A stretch of 64,000 nt of DNA from an uncultured Flavobacteriaceae bacterium (GCA_947497145.1 CANMFQ010000020.1:1-64000); one strand, 5' to 3'; positions 1 to 9,839 are shown, counted from the first letter of the stretch. Made by a program: numbers and translations. The notes: generated from the letters alone by a model not told the origin.

Positions 1-438
1 TATGGTGATTCAAGTGGAAATTATTTTTCTAGTAATCTTAGTAATGGAAATTATACACTTCGGGCTATAGCCTATTCAGGTAGTAGTGCTAGTGGAACTG
101 TACTAGAGGATACAACGATAATGTTTACGGTGAGTAGTGCTTCTTTCGCTGCCGCTCGAAGTGCTAGGGCAGGGCAAAAACCATATGCGTATCCTAACCC
201 AATACATCAAGATGGTAAGTTTTCCATAAAATTCCCTAATGGAGGTTCAGGTAATTATACATATACTGTAAGTAATTCTCTTGGGGCAACATTAGAAACA
301 GGTGAATTTAGGGTGAGTAACTCTGAAATGGATGTTCATTTACAGCTTAGAAATGTTGGTAAAGAAGTTACCGGTGTATACTATATCACAATTATAGGTA
401 ATGATATGAAAGAGATAATTTCTATTATCAGGAAATAA
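1..438 (+). CDS. C-terminal part of a type IX-secreted protein (5' end outside window)
   Basis: The reading frame is open from base 1 to the TAA at 436-438, so the gene enters the window from the left; the first ATG (121) is internal and should not be taken as the start. The last ~85 residues have the look of a T9SS type A sorting domain: a YPNP motif after a short linker, alternating beta-strand segments, and a GVYYITI...IIRK ending. The ~40 residues before it (SNGNYTLRAIAYS) resemble an Ig/fibronectin-like beta-sandwich repeat. Proteins with this tail are exported to the cell surface by the Bacteroidetes PorSS machinery, where the tail is normally removed. The catalytic or adhesive part lies outside the window, so its activity cannot be stated. 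Confidence 0.8.
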   Translation, partial: YGDSSGNYFSSNLSNGNYTLRAIAYSGSSASGTVLEDTTIMFTVSSASFAAARSARAGQKPYAYPNPIHQDGKFSIKFPNGGSGNYTYTVSNSLGATLETGEFRVSNSEMDVHLQLRNVGKEVTGVYYITIIGNDMKEIISIIRK

Positions 439-548
439 GCAATGCTTTATAAACTTCCTAGTTTTAGGATAAAGAACCTTAATCATTAATTTGGTCGCTC
501 AATGCACATGAGCAAACAATCATATAGCTTGCTTTGACTGTATATTAA

Positions 549-596
549 AAAATAAGATATCCCAAAGGTTTTAAAGCCTTTGGGGTATCTTATTTT
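549..596 (+). terminator. Rho-independent terminator after the T9SS protein gene
   Basis: A 20-bp stem (549-568 against 577-596, one G-T wobble) closes an 8-base loop and ends in a TTATTTT run. It sits 110 bases after the stop at 438. The A-rich left flank means it could also stop transcription arriving from the right. The rest of the gap (440-769) shows no other feature. Confidence 0.85.
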
Positions 597-769
597 AATC
601 GTAGGGAGATAGTCAAGAGTTTAATTCCCTGAAGGCTTGTCTTAAAATAGCAATCATTTTCAGGAAGTATATCTCGTATATGTGGGTAGAGTTTGTTGAT
701 TATTAAGTCGCATGGTTAAGGCATTTTTTACGGTAACAAATAGCCGCTAACATTAATAGCTAGATGCAG

Positions 770-2380
770 TTACTTTGTTATCATATAAAAATTCCGATCT
801 ATGGTGATGCTTTTTAAATCTCCTTTAATGGTAGTTGTTTTCCATTCTTTTGATGGATGAATCCACTGTGGTGTATCGTCAATAAAAATACGAAGGGGCA
901 TTTCAAAACCATCTATAACTTTGGTATAACGATATTTTAAGGTGCCATTTTCAACAATATACTCAAAAACAGGAATATCAGGTGTACGTAAATATTGATC
1001 AAAAACAGGAGCTAAATTAAGGCCTGATTTTTCGCATATGTAATTTTCTATCTGCTGGGTAGTTACTGTTTGATGGTAAAAGTCTTTGTTCAGTCCGCGA
1101 AGAATTTGTCGCCATTTTTCATCATTGTCTACCAGCTGTCTGATGGTATGAAGCATGTTAGAACCCTTGTAATACATATCTTTGCTACCCTCTTTATTAA
1201 CATTGTAAGGGCCAATTATGGGTTTGTCGTTTGCTATGTTTTTTCGTAATCCAATAACATAATCTTCGGCGGCTGTTTTGCCATAGTAGTAGTTTAAAAA
1301 CAAATTTTCAGAATAGGAAGTAAAACCCTCATGAACCCACATATCGGCAATATCTTTGTAGGTGATGTTATTGGCAAACCATTCGTGACCTGCTTCATGA
1401 ATAATGATAAAATCAAATTTCAAACCCCATCCTGTACCCGATAAATCCTTCCCTAAATAGCCTTTTTGCCATTGGTTGCCATAGGTTACCGAACTTTGAT
1501 GCTCCATTCCCAAATACGGAACTTGCACAAGTTTAAAGCTGTCTTCATAAAAGGGATAGGGACCAAACCAATATTCAAAGGCTTTCATCATTTTTGGAGC
1601 ATCTTTGAACTGCGCTTTCGCTTTTGTCAAATCATCGCGAAGCACATAATAATCCATGTCTAAGACGCCTTTTTCTCCATCAAATTGCTCTCCAAAGTGT
1701 ACATAATCACCAATATTTACATTTACACCGTAATTGTTTATGGGATTAGCAACAAACCAGTGATATGTATTTGAAACTGAATCTACTTTACGCAGTCTTC
1801 CATTTGAAACGTTCATTAGGCCTTTAGGTACTTTTACGCTTATGGCCATGCTATCTACTTCATCATACATATGGTCTTTATTTGGCCACCATACACTAGC
1901 GCCTAAACCTTGGCATGAAGTGGCTACAAAATGGTTGCTATTATTGTCTTTTTTCCATGAAAAACCACCGTCCCAGGGGGCTCTTACAGCCTCTTTAGGA
2001 TGTCCTGCGTAATACACAATTACTTCATTGAAATCACCTTTTACTTGCTTTTTTTGAAGATGAATGAAATGCGCATTTCCTTTGGATTTCACCTGTAGTT
2101 TTTTACCGTCCTGTACCACCTTTTCAATCTGTAAAGGGGGTTGCAGGTCTACTTGTAGTATATTATACGAATCTAAAACTTCATAGCGAATGGTATTGCT
2201 ACCCGAAATATATTTCTCATCGGGTTTTACCTCAATGTCTAAGTGGTAATAATTTAAATCCCACCAAGCACGCTCTGGCGTTATACTCCCTCTTAGCGTA
2301 TCTTGTAACGTAAATTGCTGTGCATACACTGAAACTGAAAGTATACACATGAAGAGCATTAGTAAATTTAATTTGCGCAT
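770..2380 (-). CDS. M1-family zinc metallopeptidase (aminopeptidase), secreted
   Basis: 536 residues with a signal peptide (MRKLNLLMLFMCILSVSVYA). The gluzincin zinc site is intact: HEAGH at 328-332 plus the third ligand Glu351 in VHEGF, and a GMEH motif at 291-294 in the place of the GxMEN substrate-binding loop of M1 peptidases. The N-terminal ~200 residues match the beta-sheet domain of the family. It lacks the long C-terminal helical domain of the ~850-residue enzymes, as in other short Bacteroidetes M1 proteins. Predicted role: removal of N-terminal residues from peptides in the periplasm. Last gene of a leftward operon, 38 bases after the M28 peptidase gene, which supports peptide use. 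Confidence 0.9.
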   Translation of the reverse strand: MRKLNLLMLFMCILSVSVYAQQFTLQDTLRGSITPERAWWDLNYYHLDIEVKPDEKYISGSNTIRYEVLDSYNILQVDLQPPLQIEKVVQDGKKLQVKSKGNAHFIHLQKKQVKGDFNEVIVYYAGHPKEAVRAPWDGGFSWKKDNNSNHFVATSCQGLGASVWWPNKDHMYDEVDSMAISVKVPKGLMNVSNGRLRKVDSVSNTYHWFVANPINNYGVNVNIGDYVHFGEQFDGEKGVLDMDYYVLRDDLTKAKAQFKDAPKMMKAFEYWFGPYPFYEDSFKLVQVPYLGMEHQSSVTYGNQWQKGYLGKDLSGTGWGLKFDFIIIHEAGHEWFANNITYKDIADMWVHEGFTSYSENLFLNYYYGKTAAEDYVIGLRKNIANDKPIIGPYNVNKEGSKDMYYKGSNMLHTIRQLVDNDEKWRQILRGLNKDFYHQTVTTQQIENYICEKSGLNLAPVFDQYLRTPDIPVFEYIVENGTLKYRYTKVIDGFEMPLRIFIDDTPQWIHPSKEWKTTTIKGDLKSITIDRNFYMITK

Positions 2381-2418
2381 AATTTTTGTATTCTGTTAGA
2401 TTTCTATTTCAAAATAAT

Positions 2419-3750
2419 CTACCTAAAAATTCCATTAGGAAAAACTACGGGACTTTCAAATCCGTTTTTACCTACTGCCGAAACACCAAAAAAGTAGTTG
2501 TCAATAACAATACCTTTTAACAGGTATTCGGTAACATCACCTACATACCTACTATTATCCCAGGTTGGCGAAGTTGTGTCTCTCCAATAAATTTTATACC
2601 CTACGGCGCCAGCTACTTTTGTCCATTTGAATTTTGCTGAGGGTTCAACTATACCACCAATTTCTACCTTTTTAGGCGCTGGGGGAGCCCATGCCAAAGA
2701 TGCTAAATTGATAGCATTAACAGCCGTTAGTTTTTTGGCGTAATCAAAATTTACATGTGCTAAAACATCACCATAATTGATGCCGTTTTCGGTGCGAATG
2801 TCTTGGTGTTGTTGGGTATAGTTTTCGTGGGCTTCCATGATACGAATACCCGCATAGCCCGCATCGTTAAAAGGGCGGTGATGGCCTCCACGTCCAAAGC
2901 GATCTAGGCGATATATCATCATAGGGTTCATTTCGGGCATATAGGTTTTTGTAGTTTTATAAACATAACGTGCTAATTGGCGTGAAATACCATCAACCTC
3001 ACCTCCATAAAAACGTCTTGCTCTCCGCTGTTCTTCGGTTTCAGTAGCTGGTACTGGCTCAGAAAATATTCTAAAATCTACATTGCTAATAACGCCATCA
3101 ACACCTTTTATGTTTCCTATCATATCATTGTTAAAAATACCAATGATATCCCAATTGTTTTGTTTCATCTGTTTTACCAAACCTTGTCCACCAAAAAGGC
3201 CTTGCTCTTCTCCCGAAAGACCTAAATAAATAATACTATTATCAAATTGGTATTTTGAAAGGACTCTAGCTGCTTCAATAGTGCCCGCCATACCACTGGC
3301 ATTGTCATTGGCACCAGGAGAATCGTCGGTAAAATTGGTAGGGTCACTCACACGTGAATCAATATCACCACTCATTATAATATAGCGGTTTGGGTATTTT
3401 GTGCCTTTTTGAATAGCTACTACATTCACCACATTAACATCATGAACTATTCTTGCATTGGTACCTTTTTTTACCAAATCTTTTTGAAAAGAAACCGCTA
3501 AACAGCCATTACATTGTTTAGAAATTGCTTCAAACTCCTTTTTTATCCATCTTCGTGCGGCTCCTATGCCTCTTGTTTGTGATATTGTATCACTCAAGGT
3601 ATGTCTGGTGCCAAAATTTACTAAGGTGGTTACATCGTTTTCAATGCGTTGCGCCGATACCGCATCAATAATATCATATAGTCGTTTATCAGTTTGCGAG
3701 AATAGTAAGGTAGAACAGAGGAATAGAAGGGTAGTAAGAATTCTTGTCAT
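2419..3750 (-). CDS. M28-family zinc peptidase with C-terminal fibronectin-III-like domain
   Basis: 443 residues with a signal peptide ending near the TLLFSQ segment. The M28 core carries the expected metal-binding pieces: a DIDSR segment, DDSPGANDNASG (bridging Asp), and GEEQGLFG (catalytic Glu pair), followed by an NDMIGN segment. From about residue 355 a compact beta domain (GAVGYKIYWRDT...YLLKGI) looks like fibronectin type III. The family contains aminopeptidases and related hydrolases; the exact substrate cannot be read from the sequence. The next gene upstream (MFS carrier) ends 14 bases before this start, so co-transcription is likely. Confidence 0.88.
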   Translation of the reverse strand: MTRILTTLLFLCSTLLFSQTDKRLYDIIDAVSAQRIENDVTTLVNFGTRHTLSDTISQTRGIGAARRWIKKEFEAISKQCNGCLAVSFQKDLVKKGTNARIVHDVNVVNVVAIQKGTKYPNRYIIMSGDIDSRVSDPTNFTDDSPGANDNASGMAGTIEAARVLSKYQFDNSIIYLGLSGEEQGLFGGQGLVKQMKQNNWDIIGIFNNDMIGNIKGVDGVISNVDFRIFSEPVPATETEEQRRARRFYGGEVDGISRQLARYVYKTTKTYMPEMNPMMIYRLDRFGRGGHHRPFNDAGYAGIRIMEAHENYTQQHQDIRTENGINYGDVLAHVNFDYAKKLTAVNAINLASLAWAPPAPKKVEIGGIVEPSAKFKWTKVAGAVGYKIYWRDTTSPTWDNSRYVGDVTEYLLKGIVIDNYFFGVSAVGKNGFESPVVFPNGIFR

Positions 3751-3764
3751 TGGTCGTTTGTTTT

Positions 3765-4952
3765 TTAGTTTTTCTTAGTTAATTTTAGAAATAGTTTCCT
3801 TTTTTTTAGGGCTATTAATCCTAAAATAGGCCCTAGTGATAAAAGTATGAATAATTGTTTTGGGTTAATGATATTTGCTAAAAAAGATAAAAGTTGAATA
3901 CTCACAATGGTTAAGGCGAAACCTATACAACTTACCAAAGTTAAGCCCGTTCCTTTTAATTCTGGTGGACTAGCTTGTGCTACCAAATTTGAAAATTGAG
4001 GAGAATCGGCAGCTACCGCCATTCCCCATACACACCATCCTAGAAGAAAGAAAAAAGAAGAGAACCCAAAAAGAAAAGGGGAAAGCAAACAAAATATGCC
4101 TGATATTGTTAAGGCGAAGCTGGCTACATTCTTACTACCAATTTTTTGCGCTACTACACCACCTAAACTACAAGAAACACCACCTAAGATGATAATAATT
4201 CCTGTCCAAAAAGGAATTTTTAGTGTTGCGTTGTGTAAGGCATTAAAAGTTTCAAGTGCAAAAGGTGTAAATGCCCAAAAAGCATAAAGCTCCCACATAT
4301 GACCAAAATAACCAAAAGCTGCATTGCGAAATGATGGAATTTTGAACAGTTGTGAAGCTGCGTTTAAATGCAATTGCTGACTAGGTTTACGAAACGGACC
4401 ATTGGGTACAAATAAGAACATACATAACCCACCAATAATAGCAAGTGCAGCTACCGTTTTAATAATAATTACGGGATTATTACCCCAAGTTGTTCCACGT
4501 ACCAAATAGGGAAGTGCTGTACCAAAGACTAAGGCGCCTACAAGGTATCCCAGTGCTTTTCCTAGCCCTTTTTCGTAATAGTCGGCAGCTATTTTCATGC
4601 CTATAGGATAGATGCCTGCCAAAAAGAATCCGGTGCCAAACCGTACAGTGAGTAGTACCCATGTTGTGATTTCTTCGGATAGTAATAGCAAATTGCAAAG
4701 CGCCACTAGTACTGCACATACAAGAAACACTTTGGAAGGTGAAAAGCGGTCTGCTATCATAAAAAGCCCAAAAATTAGCGTGCCCGTAATGAAGCCTAAT
4801 TGTACAGATGACAGTACATAGCCTATGATTTCTGTGCCCAAACCGGTCTTGGCAATAAGTTCATCTGCAATGGCATTACCAGCAAACCATGATGAGGTAC
4901 AGGCAAACTGCGAGAGAATAATGGTTGGTAAAATATAGGGTTTAGCTTTCAA
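3765..4952 (-). CDS. MFS transporter
   Basis: 395 residues, about 12 hydrophobic segments, no signal peptide. A GxxxDRFSPSK-type loop between TM2 and TM3 (ADRFSP) is the degenerate MFS signature. It resembles the NarK/cyanate-permease-like group of small-solute carriers, but the substrate cannot be inferred. Its neighbours are a PLP decarboxylase and two peptidases, so an amino acid, peptide or amine substrate is possible (inference only). Six bases separate it from the gene upstream, so it is part of the operon. Confidence 0.85.
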   Translation of the reverse strand: MKAKPYILPTIILSQFACTSSWFAGNAIADELIAKTGLGTEIIGYVLSSVQLGFITGTLIFGLFMIADRFSPSKVFLVCAVLVALCNLLLLSEEITTWVLLTVRFGTGFFLAGIYPIGMKIAADYYEKGLGKALGYLVGALVFGTALPYLVRGTTWGNNPVIIIKTVAALAIIGGLCMFLFVPNGPFRKPSQQLHLNAASQLFKIPSFRNAAFGYFGHMWELYAFWAFTPFALETFNALHNATLKIPFWTGIIIILGGVSCSLGGVVAQKIGSKNVASFALTISGIFCLLSPFLFGFSSFFFLLGWCVWGMAVAADSPQFSNLVAQASPPELKGTGLTLVSCIGFALTIVSIQLLSFLANIINPKQLFILLSLGPILGLIALKKRKLFLKLTKKN

Positions 4953-4958
4953 CTGATG

Positions 4959-6482
4959 CTATTCTTGTATAAATGTAACCTTTGCAATTTTTCCGTTTTT
5001 TACTTCATAAATTGCTACAGCTTTATAACTATTGCCATTTATAGTGATATGTTCTTCGTCAATCACCTTATTGCCAATGACAATTCTATTTTTTATCTCA
5101 CAATGCAAATCGGGGGTTGACGCAAAGAAATGGGAAAAACGTTCACGCATTGCTTTTAGCCCCTGCATTGTTTTTGTAGCAGGAAAATTATATGCAGCTA
5201 TATCTGGAGCATAGGTTTGTAAAAAACCATCAATATCGCGTGCATTATAGGCGTCGAGTTGTTTTTGGACAATGACTTCGGGATTTGCAACATTAGTATC
5301 ATCAAAGATAAAGAACATGTTAGCAATAGCAGTGTTTTTTACTTCGTATAGGGCAACTTGCATTTGTATTTTGTTGTTTCTGGTAAGCTTTTCTTGGTCT
5401 ATTACGATATTGTTTAGCGTTATTCGCTTCGCCACTTCAACGGTAAACGCTCTTTTTTGTGGAGAAAGGCCTTTATAGTTTTGACGCATTTTTTCATGCC
5501 CCACATAAAGGGTATCGGTAGGGAATTTTTTGACTACCACATCTTTTGTAAAACAATTGACAAATGCCTCAAGGTTTCCGGCATTATAGCTATCTACCTG
5601 TTTTTGTACAATTTTATAACTGGGCACTGCAGAAACAAGAGCTAGCTGTTTTCCATTAGCACTTACGGCTAGTCTAGAAATGGCATTTATTTCGTTGTCT
5701 GCTAATAGCTTTATGACAGCTGGTTGTGCTTTTGATGCGGGGTTTAATTTGTATATCTTTTCTTTTTCAGGAATGAGCAAACTTCCATCGGGTAGCCAAT
5801 TAATATCTTCCGTTTTTACGGCTAGTTTAAAAATAAGCTTTGTATCGCCTGTAGTGGGGTGCAATGATTTAACACTCCAAGCGTCTTCTTCTTTTGCGAT
5901 ATAGCTAATAAGCTCGGTATTTGGTATCTTATGTAGCGATCTTCCAACATTTTTATAGACGGTATGTACCGAATTGTCTTGTAAGTTGGCAACAATTAAA
6001 TCCATGCGATCTGCTACCAAAACAGTAGTTACAAGAACGTCTTTTGAATACCATACATGATACCCCACTTTTTGGTTTTTTAAAATCGGTTTTGAAGTTC
6101 CAGTTGTACTATTATAACGATATAATCGTTGGTAGCCCGTGGTGTCTAATCGTACTGCTGATATCGCTGTAGAATTAGGAATCCGCAACGGAGAGTATTC
6201 ACTACCAATTGCCGTGTTTGTTACCCAAGAAATTTCACCTGTATTGGTATCATATTTGGCAATATCAGTTTGCTTATTTCTTGTGGAGGCAAAAAGTATT
6301 GTATGCTCATCATAAAAAGAAGGTTGATTGTCATAGCCTTCATTATTTGATATGTTTCTGAGATTTGAAAGCACCGTTTCCCCATTGGTAGTGGTAATAT
6401 CAGTTAGGTAAACTTCTGTATTTGGCTGACCAAAAAGCTGCGTAAGCGACAATAAAAGTAGTATACTGAGTATGTTTTTCAT
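4959..6482 (-). CDS. Secreted beta-propeller protein with two C-terminal NTF2/SnoaL-like domains
   Basis: 507 residues with a signal peptide (cleavage near LTQLFGQP). Residues ~25-290 contain TolB/PD40-like blades (SFYDEHTILFASTRNKQTDIAKYD, then repeated blade-like strands). Residues ~290-400 and ~400-507 are two similar NTF2-like domains: each starts with VQKQ(V/L)D(S/A)YNA(G/R) and ends with ALYEVKN or AIYEVKNGKIAK. The two copies look like an internal duplication. NTF2-like domains bind small hydrophobic ligands or act as isomerases; with no clear catalytic residues I do not assign a reaction. The fusion is unusual and the partner domains may have separate roles. It sits between the decarboxylase and the MFS gene. 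Confidence 0.7.
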   Translation of the reverse strand: MKNILSILLLLSLTQLFGQPNTEVYLTDITTTNGETVLSNLRNISNNEGYDNQPSFYDEHTILFASTRNKQTDIAKYDTNTGEISWVTNTAIGSEYSPLRIPNSTAISAVRLDTTGYQRLYRYNSTTGTSKPILKNQKVGYHVWYSKDVLVTTVLVADRMDLIVANLQDNSVHTVYKNVGRSLHKIPNTELISYIAKEEDAWSVKSLHPTTGDTKLIFKLAVKTEDINWLPDGSLLIPEKEKIYKLNPASKAQPAVIKLLADNEINAISRLAVSANGKQLALVSAVPSYKIVQKQVDSYNAGNLEAFVNCFTKDVVVKKFPTDTLYVGHEKMRQNYKGLSPQKRAFTVEVAKRITLNNIVIDQEKLTRNNKIQMQVALYEVKNTAIANMFFIFDDTNVANPEVIVQKQLDAYNARDIDGFLQTYAPDIAAYNFPATKTMQGLKAMRERFSHFFASTPDLHCEIKNRIVIGNKVIDEEHITINGNSYKAVAIYEVKNGKIAKVTFIQE

Positions 6483-6536
6483 ACTTTTTTTAGTTATGTG
6501 ATTGACTTTAATTATGTTGTTTTTGTATCACTGCTT

Positions 6537-7982
6537 TTACCCCAAAGGGATAAGGTTTTTGGCACTTATTATTTCGTTAATTACAGCCAATAATTGCTTA
6601 AAATGGTTGACTGTAGTAAACGGATTCATAACTGTACAACGCATATAGTGTTTGTCTTTTAGCGTAGTTTGCACAATATAGAAGGTACCATCTTCTAACA
6701 GTTGTTGCCTAATACCTCTATTAATTTTGTTTAAGGTAGTTGTGTCTAAATTGTCATTGATATACCTAAAACAAACAATATTTGAAACAGGTTTTACCGC
6801 CAGCTCAAAATTAGGCTCATTGGTAATTATGTCTCCAAAAATAGCTCCCATATCATACAATTGGGTGACGTACTGGTCAAAAATTTCTTCGCCATAGGTT
6901 TTGAAAAGCGTGTACCAATGGATGCTCATCATAATTTTAGTACATTCAAAAGTACGTTTGGCAAGGTTGTACCAATCTTCATCTTCTGATTGTGTTAAAA
7001 GATAATCAGCTTTTTGACTAAAAGTAGTATGCGAGTGTTCTCTGTCTTTAAAGAGGAGGGCAGTAGTAATGGCAGGCATCATCATCATTTTGTGTCCATC
7101 AATAACCACAGAATCTGCATCCTGAATTCCTGCTACAGTATGTTTGTATTTTTGAGAAAAAATCGCTGCACCACCATGGGCACCATCAACATGAAACCAT
7201 AGGTTGTGTTTTTTTGAAAACGCTGCAATGGTTTCTAAATCATCATAAATACCAGTTGCTGTAGATGGGGCACTACCAATGATAGCAAATACTTCAATGT
7301 TGTTTGCAGTAGCTGCATTTAGGTGCGCTTCTAAAGAAGCCGTATTCATTTTAAAAGCTTCGGTACTGGGAATTTTAATAACGCCTTTTTCACCCAAGCC
7401 CATTATTTTTGCTGCTCTAGCGATACAATAATGCGCTTCTTCACAGACCATTACACCCAAGGCCTTTTTATGGCCATTTACCCATACATCACTACTGGCT
7501 TTTGCTTTTCTTGCTGCTAACAAGGCAGTTAAGTTAGCTAATGTTCCTCCTGAGGTTAAAAACCCTCCAGAATTTGTAGTATAGCCTAGTTTTTTGCAAA
7601 GTATATCGGTAACAATACGTTCAATAGCAGTAGGTGCCATGCCCATTTCATAAACTGCCATACCATTATTTAGCATGCCACTCATCATGGCCGTAAGGGC
7701 AGTAATTGGGATGGTAGGTGTTACCTGATGTCCTATGCACTTGGGGTTATGTACATTGGTGATACGCTGTAATAGCTGCGAAAAAAGCTCGTTTTTATCG
7801 CCAGCAACTAAAAACTGTTTCCAAAAGGCATATTCGTCCTCAGGAAAATGCCAGTCTAAAGTTTTGGCTTTTTCATCATACAATTGCTTTTCTAAGTGAT
7901 TGGCCAGCTCATCAATTAGTTGGTGGCCCTTTTCTCTAAAATCTTCAGGAGTGTAGGCCGCTTGAAGTAGTTTGTTATGCAT
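6537..7982 (-). CDS. Group II PLP-dependent amino acid decarboxylase
   Basis: 481 residues from the chosen ATG at 7982. An open frame extends 16 codons further to 8030, but that extension crosses the terminator of the gene upstream and starts with an unlikely hydrophobic peptide, so MHNKLLQAAY is preferred. The PLP lysine is in VVIDGHKMMMMP and the PLP-ring stacking/carboxylate region in FHVDGAHGGA. This is the fold of aromatic-L-amino-acid, glutamate and diaminobutyrate decarboxylases (fold type I, homodimer, cytosolic). The substrate cannot be set from the sequence alone. It heads the operon that also carries two secreted peptidases and an MFS carrier. Confidence 0.88.
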   Translation of the reverse strand: MHNKLLQAAYTPEDFREKGHQLIDELANHLEKQLYDEKAKTLDWHFPEDEYAFWKQFLVAGDKNELFSQLLQRITNVHNPKCIGHQVTPTIPITALTAMMSGMLNNGMAVYEMGMAPTAIERIVTDILCKKLGYTTNSGGFLTSGGTLANLTALLAARKAKASSDVWVNGHKKALGVMVCEEAHYCIARAAKIMGLGEKGVIKIPSTEAFKMNTASLEAHLNAATANNIEVFAIIGSAPSTATGIYDDLETIAAFSKKHNLWFHVDGAHGGAAIFSQKYKHTVAGIQDADSVVIDGHKMMMMPAITTALLFKDREHSHTTFSQKADYLLTQSEDEDWYNLAKRTFECTKIMMSIHWYTLFKTYGEEIFDQYVTQLYDMGAIFGDIITNEPNFELAVKPVSNIVCFRYINDNLDTTTLNKINRGIRQQLLEDGTFYIVQTTLKDKHYMRCTVMNPFTTVNHFKQLLAVINEIISAKNLIPLG

Positions 7983-8020
7983 GCCTAAATGTATGCTCTT
8001 GGCAGTTGTTATGCAAATAA

Positions 8021-8050
8021 AAAAAGCCACTTCGATTGAAGTGACTTTTT
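8021..8050 (-). terminator. Terminator after the subtilase gene
   Basis: A 13-bp stem (8021-8033 with 8038-8050, one mismatch) closes a 4-base GATT loop and is flanked by A and T runs on both sides. It lies 22 bases after the stop of the subtilase gene and overlaps the upstream in-frame extension of the decarboxylase, which argues for the shorter decarboxylase start. Confidence 0.8.
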
Positions 8051-8072
8051 AGGTGACATGTTTGGTTTAAAA

Positions 8073-9488
8073 TTACTCTGTAACTGCACGATAGGCGTTT
8101 ACTCTGCCATTGCCATGATAGAGACTATTTCCATTGCCGTCTACTTTGTCAGCGGTATTTATGAGCTGTTTAGTAACTTCATGTGGACTCATTTCGCCAC
8201 CATTTTCACCTATTATTAAAGCTGCCACTCCTGCTACATGTGGAGATGCCATACTGGTGCCAGCACTAAAGCTCCATCCTCTAGGGTCTGTACTAATTAC
8301 CATATCATACTGCCATCTGTTTATTGGATAGCTATCAAAATCACCTCCAGGCCCAGAAACCGTAACATGGCTTCGTCCATAATCGGTATAGCTAGTAGGA
8401 ACATCCAAATCTGTACTTGGATTTGCTGCCCAATTAAAAGGTGCAGTAGCAGCCACCGAAATTACATTATTTAAACCAGCAGGGATTATGATTTTGGAAC
8501 CATCACCATCAGCATTGTTTCCACCGTTACCGGCAGCAGCAACAATGGTGGTACCTTTTCTATACGCATAATTGATAGCACGCTGTTGCGCATGAAGAAT
8601 TTCAGCGATAACCTTTCCAGGATATTTTACCGTAGAACCGTCTTCTAGAGTAAATTTTCCGTTTTTGTATAGTTCGGCACCTAAACTCATGTTTATAACA
8701 TCGGCATCTATATTGGCAGCATAAACAATACCAGCATTAATACTACTAAAAGCACCAGAACCTGTAAATTCTGAAAGCACTTTTACAGCAACAAGTTCGG
8801 CATTTGGTGCTACGCCAATAACTCCCAATTCATTATCTGCAGCTGCGATAGTTCCTGCAACATGCGTTCCGTGATTGAATGAATTGAAATTCACTACCTG
8901 CCAGCCTTCACCGTCTACGAAGGAGGCACTGAGGGCAGTGTTTAAATTTGGCGCTAAATCGGGGTGGGTGCCGTCCATTCCAGAATCTAAAACAGCTACT
9001 CTTACACCACTTCCAGTTTGTCCCGTATTCCATGCTTCTGGGGCGTTAATAGCATCCAAGCCCCACATTAAATCAAAAAAGCGTTCATCATTACCTATAC
9101 TAAGCGGAGAAGCTTGAGGGTTAAAATCACTAGGTTCTATCCATTTTACTTTTAGGTCTGGTACTACAGAGCGTATATCACTGCGAGATGCAATAGATTT
9201 ACTTACTTTTTTACTAGAAGATACAACTGCTATGCCTACTTCTGGAATTGTAGATTTTACCGTTGCTCCCATGCTTTCCATGGTAGCTTCAAAATCACTG
9301 GGAATACGTTCATTTTTTAAAATAATCATATAATCCGTTTTAGCCGATGCCTTGGCGCTAACGGTATTGATTTCTGCTTCTTCAAAACTAGCTGTCTCAG
9401 TAGAGCAAGAGGCTAAAAAAATCATTACTAATACAATTGACCAATAGTGATTGGGTCTAATTTTTAAAGTTATTTTTTTCATTTTCAT
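8073..9488 (-). CDS. Subtilisin-like serine peptidase (S8), lipoprotein with I9 propeptide
   Basis: 471 residues. A lipobox (FLASC, Cys28) indicates an outer-membrane or periplasmic lipoprotein. Residues ~50-115 form an inhibitor-I9-like prodomain (TDYMIILKNE...IPEVGIAVV). The S8 catalytic triad is complete: Asp168 in AVLDSGMDG, His206 in NHGTHVAG, Ser412 in GTSMASPHVAG, with an oxyanion Asn in AAAGNGG. No C-terminal sorting domain is present, so anchoring is by lipid. It stands alone: a terminator follows and a ~350-base gap precedes it. Two closely spaced starts exist (MKM and MKK); the first is used. Confidence 0.93.
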   Translation of the reverse strand: MKMKKITLKIRPNHYWSIVLVMIFLASCSTETASFEEAEINTVSAKASAKTDYMIILKNERIPSDFEATMESMGATVKSTIPEVGIAVVSSSKKVSKSIASRSDIRSVVPDLKVKWIEPSDFNPQASPLSIGNDERFFDLMWGLDAINAPEAWNTGQTGSGVRVAVLDSGMDGTHPDLAPNLNTALSASFVDGEGWQVVNFNSFNHGTHVAGTIAAADNELGVIGVAPNAELVAVKVLSEFTGSGAFSSINAGIVYAANIDADVINMSLGAELYKNGKFTLEDGSTVKYPGKVIAEILHAQQRAINYAYRKGTTIVAAAGNGGNNADGDGSKIIIPAGLNNVISVAATAPFNWAANPSTDLDVPTSYTDYGRSHVTVSGPGGDFDSYPINRWQYDMVISTDPRGWSFSAGTSMASPHVAGVAALIIGENGGEMSPHEVTKQLINTADKVDGNGNSLYHGNGRVNAYRAVTE

Positions 9489-9699
9489 AATATTTAATGA
9501 TTATATGAACTGAAATTACGAAAATTATCTGTACGTAGTTTGTTTTTTGCTAAATAAATGAGTTATTACTTACTTGTAATCAGTCTTTTATCTTATATTT
9601 TGTAGGTTTTATAAATTATAATAAGAAAGATGATTTCTATAATTTTTTGCTTTAAATTCGAATTTTTATTGCTTAGATTTTGTACATAAAAGAAATGAA

Positions 9700-9734
9700 A
9701 AAATCCTTGTGAGCTATTGCTGCACAAGGATTTT
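9700..9734 (-). terminator. Terminator after the trehalose synthase/phosphatase gene
   Basis: A perfect 12-bp stem (9700-9711 with 9723-9734) closes an 11-base loop and reads into a T-run on the minus strand. It lies ~105 bases beyond the TPS-TPP stop. The remaining gap (9489-9839) is very AT-rich and shows nothing else that I can identify. Confidence 0.8.
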
Positions 9735-9839
9735 ACTGAGATGTAGGAAAAGATAAATTTCTTTACAATTTTCTAATTTTAAAATAGAAGCAAGCCACAA
9801 CAACAGTTCTTATTTTGAAGTATTAGCTGGTCTACCAGA

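Noticed and set aside
121-438. A 105-residue gene starting at 121
   Set aside because: The frame is open from base 1, so this is the C-terminal end of a longer gene.
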